Assembly (NCBI GenBank): GCA_011799875.1
Contig: CM022299.1
Coordinates: 33,686,755 to 33,750,754 of the forward strand
Direction: 5' to 3'
From: Thinopyrum elongatum
Taxonomy: Eukaryota > Streptophyta > Magnoliopsida > Poales > Poaceae
DNA length: 64,000 nucleotides
The stretch's first letter is position 1. Each line of letters starts with the position of its first letter. The notes below the pieces were generated by a model that made no database searches, was not told where the DNA came from, and worked only from the letters and a program-made list of their open reading frames with translations. Shown piece after piece: positions 34,638 through 48,182 of the stretch. The translations under genes were made by a program, and so were the position numbers.

Positions 34638-36424
34638 TGTTGGGAAACATAGTAGAAAACAAAAAAAATTGCACCTACGATCACCAAGATCAATATGAAT
34701 ATGCATAACGGGTTGGGATCAACGATCGTTACCGACTCCGGAGTGCAGGAGAAGAAGAAGAGTCGGTGTAGATCGTGCTTGAAGTCCCTCGAACATTGAT
34801 GATGATCCCGCGAACCATCCTCGAACGATACCTCGAACCGAAGACCGAAAGCACGGCCCATCTACTTGGTTGCAAGCGTACGGTCTTCACGATCCGGCAG
34901 CGCTTCACCGTCCAGAGCTAATCGTCGCCGGAGAATTAGAGCGAGGAGATTAGAACCACACTAGGCTTCTAATTATGAGGATTAGGGGTGGCTAGGGCTA
35001 GCTCTAATTAGTCTAGGAATAACTAGAACTAGAACTAGATCAACTAGAAGAGGCACCCAAAAACTTGTATTTCAATAGGTGCAAAACCTCTAGTATATAT
35101 AGGTTTAGGGGGGAAGGATAGGGCAGCCACCAAGGGGGAATGTTCCCCCTTGGTGCGCCAGCCTAGAGAGGGGGAGTAGGACTCCCCCTCCTAGTTGGAT
35201 TCGGCCCCCCACTAGGAAAGGGGGGCGCCTCCCTACTTGGGCGTTTATGGCCCAAGTCTTCCTTCTCCTCTTGGCCTATTAAGGCCCGTTGATATTTAAT
35301 TAATATATAAAATACTTAAAACATTTTCAGAGTATTATATATATAATTTAACATCTCCGGAAACATTTTCCACCTATATATATTTAATTGATAATACCCG
35401 GTATTACCCGATATTCACCGAAACCCTTCCGGTGACCCCGGAACGCTTCCGGAACCTCTCGAAACTATTTCGGATTTTAATGAAACTATTTCATGAATAT
35501 ATTCTCATCACTACAGTTCCACTAAAACTCAGCAAATCGTGATTACCTTAAGCTTGTGACCCCGTAGGTTCGGTAAAACAGAGACATGAATGAAACCCCT
35601 TCGTTCAACGACCGATAGCGGAACCGTGGACATCCATATTCGAGTGAACCTTTGGTTATCATGTGATGTTCCCTTTGCTTCGTGACACTTTAGAAAACCC
35701 GGTGTGCATTGGTATCCTCCTAAGTCATCACCATGCTCACTATACTGTTGCTCCCGTTACCGGTTTTGTTCTTCTTTCTCGTTGACGTGTTCCGACATCC
35801 CCGTGACGAAGTCACCTGTGTCTGGCCAGACGATGATGGATGCCGTCACACCGAGAGGGCCCTAAGAATATCTCTCCATCATCGGAGGAGAAAATCCCAC
35901 TCTTGAGTTGTTCGTTCACTTGTCAAACTTTTCGGTGAGCCTGAAAGTTGTTATGATCACCTTGTTACAGATGAAATTTGAGCAACCCCAAAGTCCACCG
36001 TCTGGTAGGAAGTGACCGAGACACTCTCATGGTCTGAGGAACTAAAGAACACATGCTAACACTCCGTGTTATAATAGATGATTTCAGACGATATAATCAC
36101 AAAGTATAAGATACAAGATTGGGTCGATTGAATATGATCGTTCTTCTAACGTCTTACCCTCAATATTGTTTTAGGATCATCATTGCACCTAACGATATCC
36201 TAAGATCCGGAAAACATGGTCACTAATAGCACTTGAGCCAGTCCTAGAGGCTGGACCGGGAACCTATTGTTTGACCGTTTATTATTTCACACGTGCATAT
36301 GAGTTTTCCACTGAATCGCATATTCTAGGATCATAGCGGTTATAGCATGAAATATAAACTCTTAATTATGAATGCGGAAATATAATAATGCAAATATTAT
36401 TGCCTCTAGGGCATCTTCCCAACA
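34638..36424 (-). repeat. 5' LTR of the Copia element
   Basis: 1787 bp, matching 27804-29623 end to end. It lacks a stretch present in the partner near 28805-28835 (CAATCCCTATGATTACACGA region) and has a much shorter C run. A TATA-like sequence is kept near 35090-35103 on the minus strand. Confidence 0.85.
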
Positions 36425-37067
36425 GTGAGAAACTAGTCGAGCTGCTCGAGGAGGGGATCTTGTTGCATGTTACTCAACGTGTAAGCTCGTCCTTTGATAG
36501 GAAGTTCAATCAAGGTCTGTTTGTGGATGATATCATTGAACGTGAACATATCTATTGTACTCCTCCCCAGGTTTATTACGGTCGTCAAGCGCACGGATAA
36601 AGTTAAAATCGCCAAGCAAAAGCCAGTCATGTGTGTTCGGAATAGCTAAATCATATAACCGGTGGGTGTAAGTGGTTCGTTCATCGCCAGTACAAGGACC
36701 GTATATGTTAGCAAGCATCCAAGATTGAGACGATTGCGTATTAACAAAATTGATTACCAGGGCAAATGAATTATAACCGAGGTGCTGAACATCGAACTCT
36801 TCCAAATAGTAATCAAACCCCAGAAGAACCACGCGAGGGGATGTACGAAAACTGATCAAACTAACAGGGGCAACACGTTTTGACATAAGCAAGATCAAAA
36901 GAGGTCCTTTTGGTTTCCAGAAGACAGATTTAGAGCAACCACTAGAAAAAATAGCATTATTAAGGGCTAAGTGTTTGGCCTCAGTATTTAAACAACAAAT
37001 GTTCCATGAAAGAACATTCCAGCTACACAAAAGTGGCATCAGGCAGGGCAGAGTTTAAGCAGTAGGA
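36425..37067 (-). pseudogene. LINE segment 2: AP-type endonuclease
   Basis: Minus-strand reading from about 37039 gives MPLLCSWNVLSWNICCLN, the Asn-containing start of the endonuclease fold. ANIYGP and DWLLLGDFNFIRALDDRNKPG follow, the typical phosphodiesterase motifs with GDFN. Between them the frame is shifted, so the glutamate motif is out of frame (about 36850-36950). A further shift lies near 36570. This enzyme nicks target DNA to prime LINE integration. It is cut by the Copia insertion at 36424 and by the Gypsy insertion at 37068. Confidence 0.85.
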
Positions 37068-38140
37068 TTATATGTCCATTTTGCATCATGCTTTTATATT
37101 GATATTTATTGCATTATGGGCTGTTATTTCACATTATGGTACAGTACTTATGCCTTTTCTTTCTTGTTTTACAAGATTTACATGAAGAGGGAGAATGCCG
37201 GCAGCTGGAGTTCTGGACCGGAAAGGAGCAAATCTGAGATACCTATTCTGCACAACTACAAATGTCCTGAAACTTTATAGAGAATTATTTTGGAATATAT
37301 AAAAAATATTGGGCGAATAAACAATAGAAGGGGACCCACCAGGTGGCCAGAAGCCTGGGGGCACACCCCCAGGGCTTGTGGGCCCCCTGGCCATCGTCTG
37401 GTCCCCATCTTCTGCTATATGAAACATTTTGACCTAGAAAAAATCAGAAGGGAGCTTTCGGGATGAAGCGCCGCCATCTTGAGATGAAACCTTTGCAGAA
37501 GCGATCTAGGGCTCCCGCGGAGCTATTCTACCGGGGAAACTTCCCTCTAGGAGGGGGAAATCGAAGCCATCGTCATCACCAACGATCCTCTCATCGAGGG
37601 AGGGTCAATCTTCATCAACATCTTCACAAGCACCATATCCTCTCAAACCCTAGTTCATCTCTTGTTTTCAATCTTTGTCCCAAAACCTCATATTGGTACC
37701 TGTGGGTTGCTAGTAGTGTTCATTACTCCTCGTAGTTGATGCTAGTTGTTTTATTTGGTGGAAGATCATATGTTCATATCCTTAATGATATTCAATACCC
37801 CTCTGATCTTGAACATGAACATGCTTTGTGAGTAGTTACGTTTGTTCCTGGGGACATGGGAGAAGTCTTGTTATAAGTAATCATGTGAATTTGGTATTCG
37901 TTTGATATTTTGATGAGACGTATGTTGTCTTTCCTCTAGTGGTGTTATGTGAACATCGACTAAATGACACTTCACCAAGATTTGGGCCTAGGGGAAGGCA
38001 TTGGGAAGTAATAAGTAGATGATGGGTTGTTACAGTGACAGAAGCTTAAACCCTAGTTTCCGCGTTGCTTCATAAGGGGCTAATTTGGATCTACATGTTT
38101 CGTGCTATGGTTAGATTTATCTTAATTCTTCTTTCGTAGT
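37068..38140 (+). repeat. 5' LTR of the Athila-like element, first part
   Basis: Matches 61407-62492 closely. It ends at GTAGT (38136-38140), which is the target duplication of the array. It contains ATGAAGAGGGAGAATGCCGG and GAGGGGGAAATCGAAGCC segments. Short open frames here are LTR sequence, not genes. Confidence 0.9.
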
Positions 38141-41100
38141 TGTAACACCCCAAAAATTTAATCATGTTTTTACTAAATAAAAATTTGGCTAGAAATAAAA
38201 TTTTGAAGTATATTAAGTCCTTTGTTATTTTCGGAGTATTTTCCGCCCTCTGTTTTTCAAAATTCTTCCCTCCATATGGAAATTTTTGGAAATAATATTG
38301 CGGCTTTGGTAGTTCCCTTAAAACATTTCAATTATAGTTTAATAACAGTAAGAATTATATTCAGAATAAAATTTGCCTCTAAACAATTCTTTTAACAGCT
38401 ATTTCAATATTTTAAATGCCTCTGTTGCACTACAACCATTTTTAAATAATTCTTTTAAAATTCCACAAAAATTATGGGAGGTCATGTCATACCCACATAT
38501 CACTTTGGTGCAAAAACCTAGCTTAGTCTTTTGAAAATTTTGAGTGAAACACGCTCTTTTCATTTCTGGTCCAGATCCAATTTTGCACTACAACCTCATT
38601 TTTCCTTGCTCCAAAAATTCTGAAATTTTTCCCACTTATAGTCCTTCCAACCAAACCCTTAAGTACAAAATATCAGCTCCATTTGCATCTTTGAAGTTCA
38701 CCAAATATTCCACTAAACTTTCTGTCCAGAAATGAATATCAGTAAAACTTGCACTAGCAAGTTTCCCCTCTTGACAAACCAACTCCACCATCCTCTCTAA
38801 CATCTAAAGAGACATCACCCTGCCAAATTTCAATTCCATAGGGAATCGCTAGATAGCCCTAGCATTCTGTCGAGCACATCATGAGCATGACAGAATTTGG
38901 CAACCTCTTTAAACTACATTAGGATCTTACTCCTCTGGCCAAAGTAGCATGTCTACCAGTCTTGCCATCTCCAGGAGCATTTACCTGCCAAATATAAACT
39001 TGTACGGATCACTGTGGATGCTATTAGCAAAACGTCGAGCATGTTTCGTGCATGTCCAAAGCGCGCTCGGAGCACCATAACTGTAGGCGTCGGCACCGCC
39101 GCGTGCTGCCCTCCCTGCTGCATAACTGCTCATGCAAATCCTCCCCCTGGATCAGCAGGCCACCCCAGAGCCTCGCCGACACCTCCCCTCGTCCTCTAGC
39201 GCCGTCCACGCTGGTCAGCGCCGACCAGAGCCACCGCCCGGTGTTGCCGTCTCTTCCACGTCATTGCTAGGACGCGTGGCTCGCCTCCTCGCCCGCCAGC
39301 GTGCCCCTAGAGTAACTCTAGGCAGCCAACGCTCCACCGACCACTGCCAACCACGCCCCTGGCCTCACCTACCTCGATAACCGACCACGGCAAGCCACCA
39401 ATAGCCGCCGTCGTCTTCGGTCGGATAAGCCCGAGAGGAACCGACCTCCTCCATGGCTATATAAAGCCTCCCGAGCTCCTCTAGTCACGGCACCACTCCT
39501 CCCCTCCCCTACAAGCCACCAGGAGCAACCAGACGACCGGTAGTGGCCGCCTTCCCCGTCTCCGACCACCACGGCCACCGCCTCTTCCCCGATGATTCCC
39601 ACCTCTCCAGTGCCTCCACCTCCCTATTTTCTTCACCAATAGTCTCCTGAAGCACCCGCAGACTCATCCCCATCGTCAATTTCGCCGGGGGCGGCCCGTG
39701 GGCAAAACGCCCAAACTGGCTCCGCCGAAGCACCTCGGAGGAGCTCGCCGCCGACGAGCTAGTGCTCTCCGAGGGACGTGGCACACACCGGAGGGACCGC
39801 ACGAGCCTCCTGAACTCGATGGTGAGCTTAGCTCCCAGAATGGCGCACCCAATCGCCGGCGAGCCTCGCCGGAGACGCCGCCTCTGCTCGGACAGAGAGC
39901 AGACGCGCGCGGGTTGGTCAAACCTGACCAGTGGGCCAGGTGGCCCCACTGTTAGTGACCCGACGCCGCTGACCCGTCCGTAAGTGGACACGGGATTCCG
40001 TAGAGACCATCTTCGCGCTGGGAAAAGCGTACTTCGTCGAATACGCTTTCGACGTCGATCCCCTCCCGCGCAGCCGAATGACCGGGCTCGGCCCAATAGC
40101 TCCTCATGGCTATACTGCGCCCAGGGCACACTTTTACCTTCTCTCTTTTTTCTTTTCCAGCAAAATTAAAATAATTCTGCAGAACTCATTTCAAATCCAA
40201 ACTGGATGATTCAAATTTATACAGGCTTCTAAAATCATGCTCTATCAAACTAGCTAGGGTGAACATTTTTATTATGCCTAGTTTCTGTTGGATCAATTAA
40301 ATAGTCCTTTTAACCATTTATTTAAACATAGAAAATTCATAGGTAATTCATATGAACTCCAAATAATTTGTTTCTTTTTCTGGTATTTCTAATTTTTCAT
40401 CTAGTTTATTTTAGTACTTATTTCAAAAATATTTCAAACAATTTTTAGCACTGTTTCTGTTTTATGTGGTGATTTAAATATTTTTGAAAATAGGAAATGA
40501 AGGGGAGATAAACATTTCAAACTTTTGAAGTGCACCCAATATTTCTGCATGCTCAAGGCAAGCATCTCGAACGCTTGATATGGTGAATCGCATGGTTATA
40601 TTCTTTGCAAGAATAATTAGAACATGACTATGTTGAATTAAAATTAAATTTGCATGTTGCTAGATGAGCATGCATGGTCATGTATATTTTCTCTTACATG
40701 CATTCCACTCAAGTTTTGACATGCACAAGTTGTGAGAATCCAGGAGTGTGCTCCTACCTTGGACGTATCGGCGGGCACGGGCCATATTTGACACGGGGGT
40801 GTCACGTGAGATATGTGGAGCATGCAAGGGTTGTGGCCCTGTTTGGTATTGCTGTTGAAAGAATACTTTGTTGTGCTAACCACTGCAGGAAAACATAAGC
40901 CTCCTGAGACGACCATAGATCGAGTCATGTCACCGGTAACACCCATACTTTATTCGTGCTACCACTTGTCCCTGCCACAGGTGGGGTGCGGTCCAGTAAG
41001 TTGCTAACCCCTTTCCGTGCACACACCGTACAGAGGGCCACGATGAGGGTTTCCCATGGATCCGGGACTAAATCCTGTCATCGGGTCAGGGGGCATGGGT

Positions 41101-42479
41101 GTTTCAAGTTGTGACTGAGAGGGGGGCACCCCTTGGAATCCGTGCGTATTAATAGCGATCCCATGCAGGACGTTGGTCTCTCTGTCTCAGAGTTTTACTT
41201 GAACGATGCTTTGGGTGATTCCTGGCATCTGGAAATTTAATCTGGTGTGTGCTGGTTAGGTGTGTTTTCAACCCAAAGACCGTAATGGGAATTAGTCAGC
41301 GTCTCAGTACTGACTAAAGAAATTCTTTACTTGTGGGTAAAGAGTACACCCTCTGCAGAGTTTTTAAACCTATTCGAATAGCCATGTCCGCGGTTAAGGA
41401 CTACAGTCTAGGTTGGTCAAGTGACGGTCTTAGCGTCGGTCTTCGAAGGAAAATAATTGAATTGAGCCTGAATTATTTTGCAAGATAATTATTGTCACCC
41501 CGTTGCTACCATGAATATTTTTGCTATGCATATTAATATTATTATGGTTATGCATAATATTGAGGACTAACCCGTTTCTCTTATTTTGAATTTTTCTTGA
41601 GTGTCTCAGGGGCTGGCTAGACTACCCCGGGCATTCACTTTTATTTTCAAGACCTCTCGTGGCGTCTCTCGAGTTAACAGGCGGTTTATCCCGCCACTAC
41701 TCCTGTGGACACCCGATTGGCATTTCTCTTCAAGTCCGACCGTGGCGTCACTTGACACCCGACTGGCATTTCTTTTCAAGACCTCTCGTGGCGTCGCCTG
41801 AGTTCTTGGATGGTCCTGTCTCGTTCGATTTCTCTTTTAGACACCCGTTTGGCATTTCTCTTCAAGACCTCCCGTGGTGTCATTTTAGACATCAGACCGG
41901 CATTTCCTTAATTTTATTTTCCTTTAACTTCCCTTGTTTATCACTAATATTTTTATATATCTAGTTATTTGCACATGCTAATATGTTATCATGCCATGAT
42001 TTAATTCCAGACAGCATGCCTTTGAGTCCATCATGAGCATACGCATATAGTGTGGTTCATCATGATCATATAATTTAATTGTTGCATTCGGTATATCTTC
42101 TGTTCGTGATGTTTGCGAGTACATTCAAACGTACTCACAGGCTTGTCCCTGGCTATTTACTTGGCTAGGTCAGGAGTTCTATGAGGAGTACCACAGCGAC
42201 GTCCGTGCGGAGCCTAGGATAGCAGCCATGCGGGATAGGAATTATCCGGGTCAGCTGTTCCTGTGGGAATGGAGCCCCATCGACGTTGGAGAACCACGAG
42301 TCGTTTCCGTCAATCACCATCGGAGTCACTGTTGTATCATTAGACCTTTATGGTCTTGTATCCAATTCTTGTAATTGCTTGGAAATCTGTAACAAGGACG
42401 TGTCCACCAGTAACGGTAATCCTCGGCTGGTGATGACACGAGGGGTTAATTTCGGGGATATCGTGTCCCGGCCCCGGCA
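38141..42479 (+). repeat. Array LTR 1
   Basis: 4339 bp. A TATA box (39457-39466) and GC-rich leader (39480-40140) fix plus-strand transcription. It carries many single-base differences that LTR 2 and LTR 3 share against it. An antisense frame at 39509-40129 is open but has counterparts only because the LTRs are copies. Confidence 0.9.
39457..39466 (+). promoter_or_regulatory. LTR TATA boxes (three copies)
   Basis: CTATATAAAG at 39457-39466 lies about 1.3 kb into LTR 1, followed by CTCCCGAGCTCCTCTAGTCA. LTR 3 keeps it (50832-50841). In LTR 2 (45144-45153) it reads CTTTATAAAG. Role inferred from motif and place. Confidence 0.55.
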
Positions 42480-42483
42480 GCCT

Positions 42484-42495
42484 TGGTATCAGAGC
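42484..42495 (+). other. Primer-binding site, tRNA-iMet type (interior 1)
   Basis: TGGTATCAGAGC starts five bases after LTR 1 ends and is a perfect match to the usual plant initiator-Met primer site. The site shows that the array copies retain reverse-transcription signals. Confidence 0.9.
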
Positions 42496-42802
42496 CAGGC
42501 TGACCATTGGCTAATCCTATCTTAGCCTGGTCGCTATCTCTAGGTTTCCACACCGTCCACATCCTTTCCTGTCCACAGTCAAGCCCATCCTATCCGATAA
42601 CCACACAGTGGCCAGCCAACATCTCTTTTGACAGTCGGTGCCCAACCTATCAACTAGCCCATTGGCTGTGTGCCTGTGGCTGACACCTGAGTTGTCCCAT
42701 CTGCAAGCGTGCGATGGAAGACTCCACTGGCGTATAAGAGAAGCCTTGCCCCAACCCAGCACATCACAGCCTCACTCTCAGTTCAATAATCCAACCACCA
42801 AG

Positions 42803-43417
42803 ATGCCAGGCCCCATCATGCACAACGAGACCACCGCAACCGAGCTTGAAGGCTTTGTAGTCATCCTTGTCAATCTCACCCGTCGTGCTCTCGTCATCGA
42901 AGAGCCGCCAGAGTATATTGTGTACCAAGAGCACGCGAGTCATGCCATCCATCACTACTGGGCCACGGTGCACATCTACGAGAGGGGCATCACCGCAGAG
43001 CGCCCTTACCGGTTCACCGAGAGGACGACCACCGACGAGCCCCAAGCCATCCAACTTGCAGCCCGAGAGGCTGTAGTTCAACTCTGGCATCGATCGCCGA
43101 GGGTTAACTGCCGCTCCTTCTACTACTACCCTAGTCGTGAAGGCTATGGTAGGCCGACCCAAGTCGCTAACGGAGACCACGAGACGGATCCTGCTCTGGT
43201 GCATCTGGTGCGCTACCTGAGAGCACAAGAGGCACTGTTCGATCAGGTCACCAATGATCTGATTGAGACCCGCAGGACGCTTGCTCTCCTGACCCCGGTG
43301 AGAAGTGAAGCTGCACCTGCCACTGACAACCTGGTAGTACTATTCAGGAGACCAATCGAGCCTGCGAGGTCTGCCCCTGTTGCCCAACCGGGCAATGCAT
43401 TCGTTTCCCCGGATTAA
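42803..43417 (+). pseudogene. Array ORF, copy 1 (premature stop)
   Basis: The ATG at 42803 (MPGPIMHNETTATELEGF) matches the ATG of copy 2. The frame is stopped after 204 codons by TAA at 43415-43417, where copy 2 has GAA (G-to-T). Past the stop the same frame continues to about 43600, so one substitution broke it. Other differences from copy 2 are few and include missense changes (HYWATVHIYERG here, HYGATVHIYGRG in copy 2). See copy 2 for domain description. Confidence 0.75.
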
Positions 43418-43813
43418 CTCCGTCGTCTCTTTGGGAGTTCCTCCAACGGGACTGTAGCCACTATGCCCCGCATGGGTCATCATCGCTACCCCAACCCTGC
43501 AGCTCCTCATAACACTCCAGCCAACTCCGACGTTGAAGCCCCCGGAGAAGCCTCGACGTCCGCGAGACACGCCCGTCTGGACGTCGATGAAGCGGACTGA
43601 GTCTGCCAGAGTAGTTGCCATGTCCTTAGCAACCCTGTTGCCCTGTAAATTCCACCATCATGCCGTAGTCGAATATGTGTATATTTCTAGGAGTGTGTAG
43701 TGTTTGATTGAATGATGTGCTTGTGTGTTATTGTCTTGTGCATGATTGCTTGTCTGTTGTGATTTGCATTTAATTCTTCCGTCCTTAACAAATCTCGAGG
43801 ACGAGATTTTATT

Positions 43814-43827
43814 AAGGGGGTAGAGTT
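43814..43827 (+). other. Polypurine tract before LTR 2
   Basis: AAGGGGGTAGAGTT abuts LTR 2. Just upstream is ATCTCGAGGACGAGATTT, a motif also found beside the PPT of the two minus-strand large-LTR elements in this window. Confidence 0.85.
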
Positions 43828-46800
43828 TGTAACACCCCAAAAATTTAATCATGTTTTTACTAAATAAAAATTTGGCTAGTAATAAAATTTTGAAGTATAT
43901 TAAGTCCTTTGTTATTTTCGGAGTATTTTCCGCCCTCTGTTTTTCAAAATTCTTCCCTCCATATGGAAATTTTTGGAAATAATATTGCGGCTTTGGTAGT
44001 TCCCTTAAAACATTTCAATTATAGTTTAATAACAGTAAGAATTATATTCAGAATAAAATTTGCCTCTAAACAATTCTTTTAATAGCTATTTCAATATTTT
44101 AAATGCCTCTGTTGCACTACAACCATTTTTAAATAATTCTTTTAAAATTCCACAAAAATTATGGGAGGTCATGTGATACCCACATATCACTTTGGTGCAA
44201 AAACCTAGCTTAGTCTTTTGAAATTTTTGAGTGAAACAAGCTCTTTTCATTTCTGGTCCAGATCCAAGTTTGCACTACAACCTCATTTTTCCTTGCTCCA
44301 AAAATTCTGAATTTTTTCCCACTTATAGTCCTTCCAACCAAACCCTTAAGTACAAAATATCAGCTCCATTTGCATCTTTGAAGTTCACCAAATATTCCAC
44401 TAAACTTTCTGTCCAGAAATGAATATCAGTAAAACTTGCACTAGCAAGTTTCCCCTCTTGCCAAACCAACTCCACCATCCTCTCTAACATCCAAAGAGAC
44501 ATCACCCTGCCAAATTTCAATTCCAGAGGGAATCGCTAGATAGCCCTAGCATTCTGTCGAGCACATCATGAGCATGACAGAATTTGGCAACCTCTTTAAA
44601 CTACATTAGGATCTTACTCCTCTGGCCAAAGTAGCATGTCTACCAGTCTTGCCATCTCCAGGAGCATTAACCTGCCAAATATAAACTTGTATGGATCACT
44701 GTGGATGCTATTAGCAAAACGTCGAGCATGTTTCGTGCATGTCCAGAGCGCGCTCGGAGCACCATAACTGCAGGCGTCAGCACTGCCGCGTGCTGCCCTC
44801 CCTGCTGCCCAACCGCTCATGCAAATCCTTCCCCTGGATCAGCAAGCCAACCCAGAGCCTCGCCGACACCTCCCCTCGTCCTCTAGCATCGTCCACGCCG
44901 AACAGCACCGACCAGAGCCACCGCCCGGCGTTGCCGTCCCTGCCACGTCACTGCCAGGACGCGTGGCTCGCCTCCTCGCCCACCAACGTGCCCCTGGAGT
45001 AACTCTGGGCAGCCAATGCTCCACCGACCACTGCCGACCACGCCCCTGGCCTCACCTACCTTGATAACCGACCACGGCAAACCATCAATAGCCACCGCCG
45101 TATTCGGTCGGATAAGCCCGAGAGGAACCGACCTCCTCCATGGCTTTATAAAGCCTCCCGAGCTCCTCTAGTCACGGCACCACTCCTCCCCTCCCCTATA
45201 AGCCACCAGGAGCAACCAGACGACCAGTAGTGGCCGCCTTCCCCGTCTCCGACCACCACGGCCACCGCCTCTTCCCCGATGATTCCCACCTCTCCAGTGC
45301 CTCCACCTCCCTATTTTCTTCACCAATAATCTCCTGAAGCACCCGCAGACTCGTCCCCATCATCAATTTCGCCGGGGGCGGCCCGTGGGCAAAACGCCCA
45401 AACTGGCTCCGCCGGAGCACCTCGGAGGAGCTCGCCGCGGACGAGCTGGTGCTCTCTGAGGGACGTGGCACACACCGGAGGGACCGCACGAGCCTCCTGA
45501 ACTCGATGGTGAGCTCAGCTCCCCGAACGGCGCACCCAATCGCCGGCGAGCCTCGCCGGAGACGCCGCCTCTGCTCGGACAGAGAGCAGACGCGCGCGGG
45601 TTGGTCAAACCTGACCAGTGGGCCAGGCGGACCCACTGTCAGTGACCCAACGCCGCTGACCCGTCCGTAAGTGGACACGGGATTCCGCAGAGACCGTCTT
45701 CGCGCTGGGAAAAGCGTACTTCATCGAATACGCTTTCGACGTCCATCCCCTCCCGCGCAGCCGAATGACTGGGCTCGGCCCAATAGCTCCTCATGGCTAT
45801 ACTGCGCCCAGGGCACACTTTTACCTTCTCTCTTTTTTCTTTTCCTGCAAAACTAAAATAATTCTATAGAACTCATTTCAAATCCAAACTGGATGATTCA
45901 AATTTATAAAGGCTTCTAAAATCGTGCTCTATCAAACTAGCTAGGGTGAACATTTTTATTATGCCTAGTTTCTACTGGATCAATTAAATAGTCCTTTTAA
46001 CCATTTATTTAAACTTAGAAAATTCATAGGTAATTCATATGAACTCCAAATAATTTGTTTCTTTTTCTGGTATTTCTAATTTTTCATCTAGTTTATTTTA
46101 GTACTTATTTCAAAAATATTTGAAACAATTTTTAGCACAGTTTTTGTTTTATGTGGTGATTTAAATATTTTTGAAAATAGGAATTGAAGGGGAGATAAAC
46201 ATTTCAAACTTTTGAAGTGCACCCAATATTTCTGCATGCTCAAGGCAAGCATCTCGAACGCTTGATATGGTGAATCTCATGGTTATATTCTTTGCAAGAA
46301 TAATTTGAACATGACTATGTTGAATTCAAATTAAATTTGCATGTTGCTAGATGAGCATGCATGGTCATGTATATTTTCTCTTGCTTGCATTCCACTCAAG
46401 TTTTGACATGCACAAGTTGTGAGAATCCAGGAGTGTGCTCCTGCCTTTGACGTGTCGGCGGGCACGGGCCATATTTGACACAGGGGGTGTCACGTGATAT
46501 ATGTGGAGCATGCAAGGGTTGTGGCCCTGTTTGGTATTGCTGTTGAAAGAATACTTTGTTGTGCTAACCACTGCAGGAAAACATAAGCCTCCTGAGACGA
46601 CCATAGATCGAGTCATGTCACCGGTAACACCCATACTTGATTCGTGCTACCACTTGTCCCTGCCACAGGTGGGGTGCGGTCCAGTAAGTTGCTAACCCCT
46701 TTCCGTGCACACACCATACAGAGGGCCATGATGAGGGTTTCCTAGGAATCCAGGACTAAATCCTATCATCGGGTCAGGGGCATGGGTGTTTCCAGTTGTG

Positions 46801-48166
46801 ACTGAGAGGGGGGCACCCCTTGGAATCCGCACGTATTAATAGTGATCCCATGCAGGACATTGGTCTCTCCGTCTCAGCGTTTTACTTGAAAGATGCTTTG
46901 GGTGATTCCTGGCATCTGGAAAGTTAATCGGGTGTGTGCTGGTTAGGTGTGTTTTCAACCCAAAGACCGTAGTGGGAATTAGTCAGCGTCTCGGTACTGA
47001 CTAAAGAAATCATTTACTTGTGGGTAAAGAGTACACCCTCTGCAGAGGTTTTAAACCTATTCAAATAGCCATGTCCGCGGTTAAGGACTACAGTCTGGGT
47101 TGGTCAGGTGACGGTCTTAGCGTCGGTCTTCGGAGGAAAATAATTGAATTGAGCCTGAATTATTTTGCAAGATAATTATTGTCACCCCGTTGCTACCATG
47201 AATATTTTTGCTATGCATATTAATATTATTATGGTTATTCATAATATTGAGGACTAACCCGTTTCTCTAATTTTGAATTTTTCCTGAGTGTCTCAGGGGC
47301 TGGCTAGACTACCCTGGGCATTCAGTTTTATTTTCAAGACCTCTCGTGGCGTCTCTCGAGTTAACAGGCAGTTTATCCCGCCACTACTCCTGTGGACACC
47401 CGATTGGCATTTCTCTTCAAGTCCGACCGTGGCGTCACTTGACACCCGACTGGCATTTCTTTTCAAGACCTCTCGTGGCATCGCCTGAGTTCTCGGATGG
47501 TCCTGTCTCGTCCGATTTCTCTTTTAGACACCCGTTTGGCATTTCTCTTCAAGACCTCCTGTGGTGTCATTTTAGACATCCGACCGGCATTTCCTTAAAT
47601 TTATTTTCCTTTAACTTCCCTTGTTTATCACTAATATTTTTATATATCCAATTATTTGCACATGCTAATATGTTATCATGCCATGATTTAATTCCAGACA
47701 GCATGCCTTTGAGTCCGTCATGAGCATACGCATATAGTGTGGTTCATCATGATCATATAATTTAATTGTTGCATTCGGTATATCTTCTGTTCGTGATGTT
47801 TGCGAGTACATTCAAATGTACTCACAGGCTTGTCCCTGGCTATTTACTTGGCCAGGTCAGGAGTTCTATGAGGAGTACCACAGCGACATCCGTGCGGAGC
47901 CTAGGATAGCAGCCATGCGGGATAGGAATTATCCGGGTCAGCTGTTCCTGTGGGAATGGAGCCCCATCGATGTTGGAGAACCACGAGTCGTTTCCGTCAA
48001 TCACCACTGGAGTCACTGTTGTATCATTAGACCTTTATGGTCTTGTATCCAATTCTTGTAATTGCTTGGAAATCTGTAACAAGGACGTGTCCACCAGTAA
48101 CGGTAATCCTCGGCTGGTGATGACACGAGGGGTTAATTTTTGGGATATCGTGTCCTGGCCCCGGCA
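43828..48166 (+). repeat. Array LTR 2 (central, mosaic)
   Basis: 4339 bp. By eye it agrees with LTR 3 against LTR 1 at many sites from about 450 bp to about 4.0 kb into the LTR. In the last 300 bp or so, and in the first 450 bp, it agrees with LTR 1 against LTR 3. A recombinant origin is the simplest reading of the 3' switch. Confidence 0.9.
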
Positions 48167-48170
48167 GCTT

Positions 48171-48182
48171 TGGTATCAGAGC
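48171..48182 (+). other. Primer-binding site, tRNA-iMet type (interior 2)
   Basis: TGGTATCAGAGC, five bases after LTR 2, identical to the site in interior 1. Confidence 0.9.

Larger units (their letters stand above)
27804..36424 (-). mobile_element. Copia-type LTR retrotransposon, decayed
   Basis: Borders are TGTTGGGAAACATAG (27804) and TTCCCAACA (36424), with perfect target duplications GTGAG at 27799-27803 and 36425-36429. On the minus strand the LTR starts TGTTGGGAAGATGCCC, a style common in Triticeae Copia elements. LTRs are about 1.8 kb (27804-29623 and 34638-36424). Minus-strand order of remnants is gag-pre-integrase (about 32110), RT (about 30980), RNase H (about 29998), which is the Copia order. 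It inserted between the endonuclease and RT parts of the LINE. Confidence 0.85.

Noticed and set aside
39509..40129. Antisense open frame of 206 codons in array LTR 1, with 160-codon versions at 45196-45678 and 50884-51366
   Set aside because: It is antisense to the LTR's GC-rich leader and appears three times only because the LTRs are copies. Ser/Arg/Pro-rich composition, no domain; open by high GC.
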